Translations under genes and position numbers: made by a program
Part shown: positions 47,701-59,800 of the stretch, piece by piece
Layout: the number at the start of each line of letters is the position of its first letter
Position numbering within the stretch: position 1 is the first letter of the stretch
Notes under the pieces: generated by a model
The model's database searches: none
What the model was told of the DNA's origin: nothing
Seen by the model: the letters and a program-made list of their open reading frames with translations, nothing else
Assembly: GCA_023053545.1 (NCBI GenBank)
Contig: JAKZAN010000007.1
Location: 2,790,001-2,854,000, forward strand
DNA: 64,000 nucleotides
Direction: 5' to 3'
From: Lepidurus packardi
Taxonomy: Eukaryota; Arthropoda; Branchiopoda; Notostraca; Triopsidae

Positions 47701-49809
47701 TCCGTCGAGTTCTGTGTAACTGAGCTTTTCTGCGTGTCCCAGCTGTACATACTCGTTAATTATGGCTTCGTAGTTTCGGGCATATTCGGGTTTGTATCGG
47801 AAACGTCGTTCAAGGCTAAACAATCGACGGAGAGCGGCGTCCCGATTATTCGGTAGCGAAACTTCATTTGACTTCCATGGAAGACCCACTTCGTATCGGA
47901 CGCCGTTATGCCGGATCGTGGAGCCTATGGAATTTAGCGCTAGGGCATGATCAGGTCGCTGAAGTTGTGGAGTAGCCTTAATCCCTAAAGACTCAATTTC
48001 CCAAAATTTCTTAACCATGGAATGCAGAGTGTCGTCCGTGTGTGACTCCTCTGACAGGTTAACATGGCCACACACGGGTGGAGCTTTGCTGGAAGCCGAG
48101 CTCCCGAAGTCGGCTGGAAGGCGCCCGACGACACACCAACCGAAGGGAGTATGAATAGCCTTCAGAGCATTCGTGTCTCTGGGTGGTTTTCGGACTTCCG
48201 ATATGTCGTGAGCATCCACGGCGTCCATGCCTAACGGAACAGTGACTTCTCCAGAATCGATAGAGGATAAGTCCAGGTTCTCCAGGTGTTTCCACGTGCG
48301 TTTCAGCCTGGGCCATTCCAGAGCCCTGCGACTCACGTTGAGTCGAGGTACGGTATAGGCATCGGTTACCTTCAGCCGAAAGTCTCCGGAGCGGGAAGAA
48401 ACCTTAAAGTTTACTCGACGAGTCGCCACTTGGGGGTCGGAACCGTGAAAGGTTCCCAAACGAACGACTTGCTTCGGACCTTCGAGTTTTAATAAGGCTG
48501 CAATATCGTCCCTAACGAGGGAGGCTTCACTGCCATTATCGAGCAGGGCATACGTCTGGTAGGTGATGCCGTTCGCAGACAGGCACACCGGTACGACGGA
48601 TAACAGCACGATATCATCGTGTTTCGGGGTCGTCATTGCATTTACGTGGTAGTTTGTAGTATCTCCTGCAGCTACCGGCAAGGATGGCTTAGCACCAGTG
48701 TGGCTGCCCTTTATATCGTAGGCTTTGGGGGCTCCATGGAGAAGGGGATGGTGCATCCTCTTGCATCCGCCTATGCTGCATTCTTTGCCGACTTGGCAGT
48801 CCCGGCTAAGGTGGCCGCGCTCGAGGCAGCGAAAGCAGCATCCCTTATCTCTGGTCAATGAGATCCTTTCCAGGGGAGAGAGGCTCCGGAACCTGTCACA
48901 AATTTCCAGAGGGTGGGACTGGTGGCAGGCAGGGCACTCCTTACCCCTAATCGGTGCAGGTTGGTCTCCGGCTGTAGCGAAGACTCCCTTGCGGTTCGAG
49001 GGGTTCCGGTCCTTCCCCTGGTTATACGGTTTTTCGGTTTTCTTGCAATCTTTTTTCTGACCTGCCTCCTTAACGGGTTCGATGGGCCTCACCAGGGCCT
49101 CGCTCATGACCATATCTTCGATCCAGGAATCCAGGTCAATTAGGGTAGGAGGACGTGGCATTAAGGAAAAAACGCGACGTCCCCATTTATTGCGGAGTCG
49201 GAGCGGGAATTTTTGGACAACTTGATAAAGTGCGGTGGAGGATAAGACCTCCCGGCCAATACCCGTATGTACCAAGGTAGATACCACTCCATGCAATTTC
49301 AACGAAAAATCTTCCAACGATTCAAAATCGTCGTTCTTCAAGACAGGCAAATCCAACAAGTTCTGAATATAAGCCTGGGTCAGAAGCTGCGGGTTGCCAT
49401 ATCTCCTCTTCAGTTCTTCCAAGGCCTTTGGATATAGCACGGGGCTATGCAAAGTTTGCGCTATGCTGTCGCGGATCTTTGGGGCCAACAGCTCGCGCAA
49501 TATTGCTATTCGTTGTGCATCACTCGGGACGAGGTCATGCACCAGGCTCTTGAAAGTCGCACTGAAGAGGGGCCACTTGGTGGGATTTCCATCAAATGGC
49601 TGAATGTCGATCTTAGGCAGCAAGCCGGTTGCCCAAGGAGTAGCCGCTTGGTTTACTGAAACTGCTGGGGAGCCGGGTTTCAGTCTCGCAATCCACGAGT
49701 CCGGTGACGCCTCGGACGCTTCAACCGTAATAGTAGCGTTGGGGACAGGCGCCGGTTCAAAGGATCGCACCGATGGGCTATCCTGGGCTGCGTTAAGAGC
49801 ATGATCGAC
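44710..49809 (-). pseudogene. BEL/Pao copy 3: gag-pol open from mid-gag to the end, 5' end missing
   Basis: The frame is open through the rest of gag, protease, RT, RNase H, integrase and the DUF5641-like domain, without the break seen in copies 2 and 4 (it retains the longer form at the RT-RNase H junction, 46,855-46,870). It lacks about the first 270 gag codons, the primer site and a 5' LTR. At 49806-49809 (CGAC) it joins head-to-head to an LTR stub of copy 4. With no start or promoter of its own it is defective despite the long frame. Confidence 0.92.
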
Positions 49810-49858
49810 TTTTGAATCTATAGTGTTACGTGTGAGAAACGTCGTTCGAGCCGTAACA
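49806..49858 (+). repeat. 53-bp 3' remnant of a BEL/Pao LTR at the head-to-head junction
   Basis: Matches the last 53 bp of the 616-bp LTR (CGACTTTTGAATC ... CCGTAACA). CGAC is shared by the LTR and by the gag sequence of copy 3, so the junction again shows 4 bp of microhomology. It is followed by the intact primer site TGGTGCCGAAACCCGGG (49867-49883), which is complementary to the animal tRNA-Phe 3' end. Confidence 0.88.
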
Positions 49859-49907
49859 TTACTTTTTGGTGCCGAAACCCGGGAAAGAACGAAAGTACAA
49901 TTTTACC

Positions 49908-52900
49908 ATGGCTAAAGCGACACCCGTAGACCGTACCGTGCTGAGTGAGCGTGATCTGGACGATAGTGCACCGAATCTAAATGCACTAAAACAGTTACGA
50001 ACCAACGCAAAGCAGCTGCATACTGCTTTCGCAAACAAGATAGCGAGACATATTTCCGAACGCGGAAGTAAGTCAGAATTACGCGTTTTCCGTTCCATTC
50101 TCACGGAGGTTGCTGCCGCGTGCCTTGAACATCATAACAATTATGTGGAAACTAAAGGTGCCACCGCTGATGACCTGACTGAGCATCAGTGGTTGAGTGA
50201 AGTGGACCAAGTCACGCTTAACTGTTTCGCCGATATAAATGAACATTTAAATTCCCGATCCACGACTTCGTCAGTTGCTTCATCGAAGGAGGCATTTTCC
50301 TCGGCCTCCTCTACCACGAGAGCGCACCTTCGTGTAGCTGAGAAGCAACGACGGGAAACCGAACTTCAAGTGATAATAGCGAGACAAGAAAAGGAAAAGC
50401 GTGCCGAAGAGTCTCGCATTTTGCGAGCATTAGAGCAGCAGAGAGAGCAGATCGACGCCGAAAGGGCTCAAAGGAGCCTCGAAGCATTGTTGGAACGTCA
50501 GCGTCTACAAGAGGAGTTATTACGAGAGGAAGTTGACGAGGAGCAAGCTATAGATGAAGATTTCATGACGATTAAGTCCACCGTTGGACTTACTCGTACC
50601 GGAGATCCGACCCGTGCAACTATAGGTAACTCCGTGCCAACGTCAACGACCATGAGTAACGCGAGTAGACGCCCGACAATCGCCCCGCCCGTTCCGAGTT
50701 CCCCGGTCGATCATGCTCTTTTACGCAGCCCAGGATAGCCCATCGGTGCGATCCTTTGAACCGGCGCCTGTCCCCAACGCTACTATTACGGTTGAAGCGT
50801 CCGAGGCGTCACCGGACTCGTGGATTGCGAGACTGAAACCCGGCTCCCCAGCAGTTTCAGTAAACCAAGCGGCTACTCCTTGGGCAACCGGCTTGCTGCC
50901 TAAGATCGACATTCAGCCATTTGATGGAAATCCCACCAAGTGGCCCCTCTTCAGTGCGACTTTCAAGAGCCTGGTGCATGACCTCGTCCCGAGTGATGCA
51001 CAACGAATAGCAATATTGCGCGAGCTGTTGATCCCAAAGATCCGCGACAGCATAGCGCAAACTTTGCATAGCCCCGTGCTATATCCAAAGGCCTTGGAAG
51101 AACTGAAGAGGAGATATGGCAACCCGCAGCTTCTGACCCAGGCTTATATTCAGAACTTGTTGGATTTGCCTGTCTTGAAGAACGACGATTTTGAATCGTT
51201 GGAAGATTTTTCGTTGAAATTGCATGGAGTGGTATCTACCTTGGTACATACGGGTATTGGCCGGGAGGTCTTATCTTCCACCGCACTATATCTAGTTGTC
51301 CAAAAATTCCCGCTCCGACTCCGCAATAAATGGGGACGTCGCGTTTTTTCCTTAATGCCACGTCCTCCTACCCTAATTGACCTGGATTCCTGGATCGAAG
51401 ATATGGTCATGAGCGAGGCCCTGGTGAGGCCCATCGAACCCGTTAAGGAGGCAGGTCAGAAAAAAGATTGCAAGAAAACCGAAAAACCGTATAACCAGGG
51501 GAAGGACCGGAACCCCTCGAACCGCAAGGGAGTCTTCGCTACAGCCGGAGACCAACCTGCACCGATTAGGGGTAAGGAGTGCCCTGCCTGCCACCAGTCC
51601 CACCCTCTGGAAATTTGTGACAGGTTCCGGAGCCTCTCTCCCCTGGAAAGGATCTCATTGACCAGAGGTAAGGGATGCTGCTTTCGCTGCCTCGAGCGCG
51701 GCCACCTTAGCCGGGACTGCCAAGTCGGCAAAGAATGCAGCATAGGCGGATGCAAGAGGATGCACCATCCCCTTCTCCATGGAGCCCCCAAAGCCTACGA
51801 TATAAAGGGCAGCCACACTGGTGCTAAGCCATCCTTGCCGGTAGCTGCAGGAGATACTACAAACTACCACGTAAATGCAATGACGACCCCGAAACACGAT
51901 GATATCGTGCTGTTATCCGTCGTACCGGTGTGCCTGTCTGCGAACGGCATCACCTACCAGACGTATGCCCTGCTCGATAATGGCAGTGAAGCCTCCCTCG
52001 TTAGGGACGATATTGCAGCCTTATTAAAACTCGAAGGTCCGAAGCAAGTCGTTCGTTTGGGAACCTTTCACGGTTCCGACCCCCAAGTGGCGACTCGTCG
52101 AGTAAACTTTAAGGTTTCTTCCCGCTCCGGAGACTTTAGGCTGAAGGTAACCGATGCCTATACCGTACCTCGACTCAACGTGAGTCGCAGGGCTCTGGAA
52201 TGGCCCAGGCTGAAACGCACGTGGAAACACCTGGAGAACCTGGACTTATCCTCTATCGATTCTGGAGAAGTCACTGTTCCGTTAGGCATGGACGCCGTGG
52301 ATGCTCACGACATATCGGAAGTCCGAAAACCACCCAGAGACACGAATGCTCCGAAGGCTATTCATACTCCCTTCGGTTGGTGTGTCGTCGGGCGCCTTCC
52401 AGCCGACTTCGGGAGCTCGGCTTCCAGCAAAGCTCCACCCGTGTGTGGCCATGTTAACCTGTCAGAGGAGTCACACACGGACGACACTCTGCATTCCATG
52501 GTTAAGAAATTTTGGGAAATTGAGTCTTTAGGGATTAAGGCTACTCCACAACTTCAGCGACCTGATCATGCCCTAGCGCTAAATTCCATAGGCTCCACGA
52601 TCCGGCATAACGGCGTCCGATACGAAGTGGGTCTTCCATGGAAGTCAAATGAAGTTTCGCTACCGAATAATCGGGACGCCGCTCTCCGTCGATTGTTTAG
52701 CCTTGAACGACGTTTCCGATACAAACCCGAATATGCCCGAAACTACGAAGCCATAATTAACGAGTATGTACAGCTGGGACACGCAGAAAAGCTCAGTTAC
52801 ACAGAACTCGACGGACCCCGTGGAAGGACGTGGTATCTCCCACACCACGGAGTCACGAACCCGAATAGGCCTGCGAAGGTACGAGTAGTTTTCGATGCGT

Positions 52901-55805
52901 CCGCCCGACATCATGGTACGTCCCTGAATGATTGCCTTCTTCAAGGACCCGATTTACTGATCAGCCTCGTTGGACTTCTGATCCGCTTCCGCGAAAATCC
53001 GGTTGCTGTCTCATCGGACATCGAGAAAATGTTCCATCAAGTTCTGGTACGTCCGGATGATCAACCGGCACTTCGATTCTTGTGGAGGGCACCGAATAGC
53101 AACGAGGCCCCTGCTACGTATCAAATGCGGGTGCAAATATTTGGAGCCATCTCTTCGCCAACCGTGTGCAACTATGCACTTCGCCAAGTAGCAAGAGACT
53201 TCGCTACAGAATCCCCCGAACTTCAAACCAAGATTGAGCGACAGTTCTACGTCGACAATTATTTGGATTCCGTGGAAACGGAGAAGGAAGCCCTCGAGAC
53301 CTGCAGGGGGCTTACCACATTGCTCGCCCGAGGCGGTTTTCGTTTAACGAAATGGCTTTCCTCCTCGCGAAGAATTCTGAACTCCCTACCACCAACCGAA
53401 CGCCTTGATCCCAGGATGAATGTGGATCTCGATGATTTGCCGGTGGAGAGAACTCTTGGAATTTTATGGAATTCAGAAACCGATGCCTTCTCGTTCAAGG
53501 TAAATGTTCGAGACGAGCCCCGTACGAAAAGAGAAGTGCTGAGCACGGTAGCCAGTCTATTCGATCCACTGGGATTCCTAGCTCCAGTCGTCTTGACTGC
53601 AAAAACCCTCCTACAAGAAGTGTGGAGGACCCACCAGGATTGGGATGAGCCCTTGCCGGCTGTCTACTAGAACCGTGGAGATCCTGGTTGTGCGAACTTT
53701 CGTACATCGAAAACCTCGCTATTCCACGCTGCTTTAAAACCGCTGGTTTACCGCGCTCCGTGCAGCTTCACGTGTTCTGCGACGCCTCCGAAACGGGATA
53801 TGGCGCGGTGGCTTATATACGCCTTGAGTACGACAATGGGGCTGTCGACGTGGCCTTTGTAATGGCTAAGGCACGTGTAGCTCCGCTACGTCAGCTGACC
53901 ATACCACGCCTTGAATTGCTAGGAGCCGTGGTCGGTGCTAGGCTGGCACAAGCCATCACCACCGAGCTGCGATTGACGTTGCAGGAGACCGTATTCTGGA
54001 CAGATTCCACGACGGTTTTAAAATGGATCAACTCAAAGACCTGTCGGTTTACTACGTTCGTCGCAAACCGGGTCGGCGAGATACTGGAAATCTCGCGAGC
54101 AGAGCAATGGAACCATGTCCCCGGACGGCTAAATCCGGCTGATGATGCCAGCAGAGGTGTGCCCGCTTCTCAGCTTACCCTGCAGCATCGGTGGTTCAAT
54201 GGCCCTGACTTTTTTACCGGGCCCAGGCCGCACTGGCCCAAGTGGGAAGGTACCCCGGATTGCTCTATGCCGGACCCCGAAGTCCTTCCTAGCAAATGGG
54301 CTGGCCATGTTGCGAAGGAGGATAACCGCATCATCACGTTAATGATGAACGCTTCCCGACTTTGTCGTCCAAAGAGGATATTAACTTACATGATGGGTTT
54401 TACCAACAACGCACGAGCAAAACCCGACGAGAGAAGTGGCGGTCCTTTATCGGCACACGAACTAAGGAAGTCCCTTGCCCTACTCCTTCGAATCGCTCAA
54501 CAAGAAACTTTCCGTGAAGAAATAGTGGCCCTGAGGAAGTCGGACAAACTTCCCAACAACTCTCGTCTTCTGAAGTTAACTCCCTACCTGGACGAAGAAG
54601 GACTTCTGCGAGTAGGAGGACGCTTGGAACACGCAGATTTGGATCGAGAAACTAAGCATCCGTTAATCCTCGATCCAGACTCCCACCTAGCTAGACTGCT
54701 GATTGGGGACGCACACGAGCACGTGTTACACGAGTCAACGGACCGTACATTCGCTGAAGTCCGCAGTAAATACTGGATACTTCGCGGACGGGCCACAATC
54801 CGTAGGTTCATCCGCCACTGTCCTTTCTGCATTCGATTTAAGGCCATGCCACAAGCCCCTATGATGGCACCGTTGCCACGACAGCGACTTGAAGCCTACA
54901 AGCCGCCATTTACGCATACGGGAGTGGACTTCTTTGGCCCAATGTTTGTGGTAATTCACCGCAGAACCCATAAACGATATGGCTGCCTGTTCACCTGTCT
55001 CACCACCCGAGCTATCCATTTAGAGGTGGCCCACTCTTTGGATACCGACTCCTTCCTCCTGGCTTTCCGCCGTTTTGTCAGCCGCCGAGGGTGCCCTACG
55101 ACATGTTTCAGTGACAATGGGACCAACCTTGCTGCTGGAGAGAAGGAGTTACGAGAAGCCTTGAGAAGGTGGAACCAGGATAACATTACCGATTGTATGG
55201 CCCAGAAGGGCATCGAATGGCACTTTTCGCCACCGGCTTCCCCACACTTTGGCGGTGTATGGGAGAGAATGGTCCGGTCTGCAAAAAGGGCTTTGAACAT
55301 GACCCTGAAGGGTCAAGTTGTAACGGACGAATTACTTGTTACAGTTTTCGCCGAAGCGGAGTCCTTAATCAACGGCCGTCCACTGACACACGTCAGTGTC
55401 GATCACACTGACCCCGAACCTCTGACTCCAAACCATTTCCTGATGGGAAGATCCAACCTTAACCTTCCGCCCGACATCTTTCGTGAAGATGAAATAAGCT
55501 CACGAAAACGCTGGCGAGCTACTCAAGCCCTGGCAAACCGTTTCTGGAAACGGTGGCTTCGTGAGTACGTGCCGGCCCTAATAGAGCGCAGGAAATGGTT
55601 GGCTCCTAAACGCAACCTCAAAGAAGGAGATCTCGTCCTTATCGTCGACCACCAATCGCCTCGTGGTCACTGGCCGCTTGGCCGCATCGTCAAACCGCTG
55701 CCCGGTCCGGATGGTCAGACTAGAGCTGCAATAGTCAAGACAGCAAGTGGGGAATACACGCGCCCCACTGTGAAACTTTGTCTGCTGGAAGAGACCAAGG
55801 AGTAA
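49908..55805 (+). pseudogene. BEL/Pao copy 4: full-length gag-pol in plus orientation with two frame breaks
   Basis: ATG at 49908, stop at 55803-55805, same domain order as copy 2. The first break is in gag at about 50,719-50,724, where the copy reads CTCTTTTACG against CTCTTAACG in others. The second is at about 53,655-53,670 and is identical to that of copy 2. The first break sits at the very point where the inverted arm of copy 3 begins, suggesting it arose with the rearrangement. The 5' LTR is reduced to 53 bp and the 3' LTR is truncated, so the copy is inactive. Confidence 0.92.
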
Positions 55806-55808
55806 GGT

Positions 55809-55826
55809 GTTTCCTGGCCAGGAAAC
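55809..55826. other. 18-bp perfect palindrome before the BEL/Pao 3' LTR
   Basis: GTTTCCTGGCCAGGAAAC lies 4 nt after the gag-pol stop and is followed by a purine-rich AGGGCCGGCGA and the LTR. The same palindrome is at 38095-38112 and 44689-44706. Its position suggests a role in plus-strand priming, RNA dimerisation or 3' processing; none is established. Confidence 0.85.
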
Positions 55827-55837
55827 AGGGCCGGCGA

Positions 55838-56153
55838 TGTTGCGGATCACTCCGGAATGGACGAACTTAACATTTGATACAATATACTGTCTGACCCGTG
55901 ACTCAGTTAACCTAATTATTTGACTGAACGACCTACCCTTTGTTTATGACAGGCCATCGCTTGACCGTCGAACTGGTATGCCTAGGTGGGAGCGGCTGCT
56001 GACCGTTCTCACGGAGGCTGGAACCAGAGGTCCAGCGATGGTCCTATTATGTCGTAAAACTGGGCAGAAAATTGACTCTTTCGACTGACAGTTAGGCAAG
56101 GGGTACCCCGTTGCATGGAACCCCTTGAGAAGATTTGTTACCTAAAGAACCTA
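55838..56153 (+). repeat. Truncated BEL/Pao 3' LTR of copy 4
   Basis: Matches the first ~315 bp of the LTR (TGTTGCGGATC instead of TGTTCCGGATC, plus two one-base insertions in C or T/C runs) and stops at CCTA, where gag sequence begins with a 2-bp overlap (TA). Confidence 0.88.
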
Positions 56154-56721
56154 TAACCAGGGGAAGGACCGGAACCCCTCGAACCGCAAGGGAGTCTTTC
56201 GCTACAGCCGGAGACCAACCTGCACCGATTAGGGGTAAGGAGTGCCCTGCCTGCCACCAGTCCCACGCTCTGGAAATTTGTGACAGGTTCCGGAGCCTCT
56301 CTCCCCTGGAAAGGATCTCATTGACCAGAGATAAGGGATGCTGCTTTCGCTGCCCTCGAGCGCGGCCACCTTAGCCGGGACTGCCAAGTCGGCAAAGAAT
56401 GCAGCATAGGCGGATGCAAGAGGATGCACCATCCCCCTTCTCCATGGAGCCCCCAAAGCCTACGATATAAAGGGCAGCCACACTGGTGCTAAGCCATCCT
56501 TGCCGGTAGCTGCAGGAGATACCTACAAACTACCACGTAAATGCAATGACGACCCCGAAACACGATGATATCGTGCTGTTATCCGTCGTACCGGTGCGCC
56601 TGTCTGCGAACGGCATCACCTGCGAGACGTATGCCCTGCTCGATAATGGCAGTGAAGCCTCCCTCGTTAGGGACGATATTGCAGCCTTATTAAAACTCGA
56701 AGGTCCGAAGCAAGTCGTTCG
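56152..56721 (+). pseudogene. BEL/Pao internal fragment at the left edge of the gap
   Basis: Corresponds to the zinc-binding to protease part of gag-pol (copy 4 positions about 51,488-52,060). It carries the sequence variants of copy 2 (encoding ANGITCE rather than ANGITYQ). At least four extra single bases relative to all other copies, each lengthening a C or T run, break the frame repeatedly. Those indels next to an assembly gap look like uncorrected sequencing errors. Confidence 0.85.
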
Positions 56722-56821
56722 NNNNNNNNNNNNNNNNNNNNNNNNNNNNNNNNNNNNNNNNNNNNNNNNNNNNNNNNNNNNNNNNNNNNNNNNNNNNNNN
56801 NNNNNNNNNNNNNNNNNNNNN
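56722..56821. other. Assembly gap, 100 N
   Basis: Exactly 100 N, a common placeholder for a gap of unknown size. The sequence before and after it comes from different parts and orientations of the BEL/Pao element. Confidence 0.99.
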
Positions 56822-59800
56822 CATCCGGACCGGGCAGCGGTTTGACGATGCGGCCAAGCGGCCAGTGACCACGAGGCGATTGGTGGTCGACGATAAGGAC
56901 GAGATCTCCTTCTTTGAGGTTGCGTTTAGGAGCCAACCATTTCCTGCGCTCTATTAGGGCCGGCACGTACTCACGAAGCCACCGTTTTCCAGAAACGGTT
57001 TGCCAGGGCTTGAGTAGCTCGCCAGCGTTTTCGTGAGCTTATTTCATCTTCACGAAAGATGTCGGGCGGAAGGTTAAGGTTGGATCTTCCCATCAGGAAA
57101 TGGTTTGGAGTCAGAGGTTCGGGGTCAGTGTGATCGACACTGACGTGTGTCAGTGGACGGCCGTTGATTAAGGACTCCGCTTCGGCGAAAACTGTAACAA
57201 GTAATTCGTCCGTTACAACTTGACCCTTCAGGGTCATGTTCAAAGCCCTTTTTGCAGACCGGACCATTCTCTCCCATACACCGCCAAAGTGTGGGGAAGC
57301 CGGTGGCGAAAAGTGCCATTCGATGCCCTTCTGGGCCATACAATCGGTAATGTTATCCTGGTTCCACCTTCTCAAGGCTTCTCGTAACTCCTTCTCTCCA
57401 GCAGCAAGGTTGGTCCCATTGTCACTGAAACATGTCGTAGGGCACCCTCGGCGGCTGACAAAACGGCGGAAAGCCAGGAGGAAGGAGTCGGTATCCAAAG
57501 AGTGGGCCACCTCTAAATGGATAGCTCGGGTGGTGAGACAGGTGAACAGGCAGCCATATCGTTTATGGGTTCTGCGGTGAATTACCACAAACATTGGGCC
57601 AAAGAAGTCCACTCCCGTATGCGTAAATGGCGGCTTGTAGGCTTCAAGTCGCTGTCGTGGCAACGGTGCCATCATAGGGGCTTGTGGCATGGCCTTAAAT
57701 CGAATGCAGAAAGGACAGTGGCGGATGAACCTACGGATTGTGGCCCGTCCGCGAAGTATCCAGTATTTACTGCGGACTTCAGCGAATGTACGGTCCGTTG
57801 ACTCGTGTAACACGTGCTCGTGTGCGTCCCCAATCAGCAGTCTAGCTAGGTGGGAGTCTGGATCGAGGATTAACGGATGCTTAGTTTCTCGATCCAAATC
57901 TGCGTGTTCCAAGCGTCCTCCTACTCGCAGAAGTCCTTCTTCGTCCAGGTAGGGAGTTAACTTCAGAAGACGAGAGTTGTTGGGAAGTTTGTCCGACTTC
58001 CTCAGGGCCACTATTTCTTCACGGAAAGTTTCTTGTTGAGCGATTCGAAGGAGTAGGGCAAGGGACTTCCTTAGTTCGTGTGCCGATAAAGGACCGCCAC
58101 TTCTCTCGTCGGGTTTTGCTCGTGCGTTGTTGGTAAAACGCATCATGTAAGTTAATATCCTCTTTGGACGACAAAGTCGGGAAGCGTTCATCATTAACGT
58201 GATGATGCGGTTATCCTCCTTCGCAACATGGCCAGCCCATTTGCTAGGAAGGACTTCGGGGTCCGGCATAGAGCAATCCGGGGTACCTTCCCACTTGGGC
58301 CAGTGCGGCCTGGGCCCGGTAAGAAAGTCAGGGCCATTGAACCACCGATGCTGCAGGGTAAGCTGAGAAGCGGGCACACCTCTGCTGGCATCATCAGCCG
58401 GATTTAGCCGTCCGGGGACATGGTTCCATTGCTCTGCTCGCGAGATTTCCAGTATCTCGCCGACCCGGTTTGCGACGAACGTAGTAAACCGACAGGTCTT
58501 TGAGTTGATCCATTTTAAAACCGTCGTGGAATCTGTCCAGAATACGGTCTCCTGCAACGTCAATCGCAGCTCGGTGGTGATGGCTTGTGCCAGCCTAGCA
58601 CCGACCACGGCTCCTAGCAATTCAAGGCGTGGTATGGTCAGCTGACGTAGCGGAGCTACACGTGCCTTAGCCATTACAAAGGCCACGTCGACAGCCCCAT
58701 TGTCGTACTCAAGGCGTATATAAGCCACCGCGCCATATCCCGTTTCGGAGGCGTCGCAGAACACGTGAAGCTGCACGGAGCGCGGTAAACCAGCGGTTTT
58801 AAAGCAGCGTGGAATAGCGAGGTTTTCGATGTACGAAAGTTCGCACAACCAGGATCTCCACGGTTCTAGTAGACAGCCTGGCAAGGCCTCATCCCAATCC
58901 TGGTGGGTCCTCCACACTTCTTGTAGGAGGGTTTTTGCAGTCAAGACGACTGGAGCTAGGAATCCCAGTGGATCGAATAGACTGGCTACCGTGCTCAGCA
59001 CTTCTCTTTTCGTACGGGGCTCGTCTCGAACATTTACCTTGAACGAGAAGGCATCGGTTTCTGAATTCCATAAAATTCCAAGAGTTCTCTCCACCGGCAA
59101 ATCATCGAGATCCACATTCATCCTGGGATCAAGGCGTTCGGTTGGTGGTAGGGAGTTCAGAATTCTTCGCGAGGAGGAAAGCCATTTCGTTAAACGAAAA
59201 CCGCCTCGGGCGAGCAATGTGGTAAGCCCCCTGCAGGTCTCGAGGGCTTCCTTCTCCGTTTCCACGGAATCCAAATAATTGTCGACGTAGAACTGTCGCT
59301 CAATCTTGGTTTGAAGTTCGGGGGATTCTGTAGCGAAGTCTCTTGCTACTTGGCGAAGTGCATAGTTGCACACGGTTGGCGAAGAGATGGCTCCAAATAT
59401 TTGCACCCGCATTTGATACGTAGCAGGGGCCTCGTTGCTATTCGGTGCCCTCCACAAGAATCGAAGTGCCGGTTGATCATCCGGACGTACCAGAACTTGA
59501 TGGAACATTTTCTCGATGTCCGATGAGACAGCAACCGGATTTTCGCGGAAGCGGATCAGAAGTCCAACGAGGCTGATCAGTAAATCGGGTCCTTGAAGAA
59601 GGCAATCATTCAGGGACGTACCATGATGTCGGGCGGACGCATCGAAAACTACTCGTACCTTCGCAGGCCTATTCGGGTTCGTGACTCCGTGGTGTGGGAG
59701 ATACCACGTCCTTCCACGGGGTCCGTCGAGTTCTGTGTAACTGAGCTTTTCTGCGTGTCCCAGCTGTACATACTCGTTAATTATGGCTTCGTAGTTTCGG

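Noticed and set aside
44710-49770. Copy 3 as an intact autonomous BEL/Pao element because of its ~1,690-codon frame
   Set aside because: It lacks the gag N-terminus, primer site and 5' LTR, being cut at the head-to-head junction.
49859-50104. Small frames antisense to BEL/Pao gag-pol (here and repeated in every copy)
   Set aside because: They recur only because the element recurs, have no independent signals, and reflect codon bias of the sense frame.
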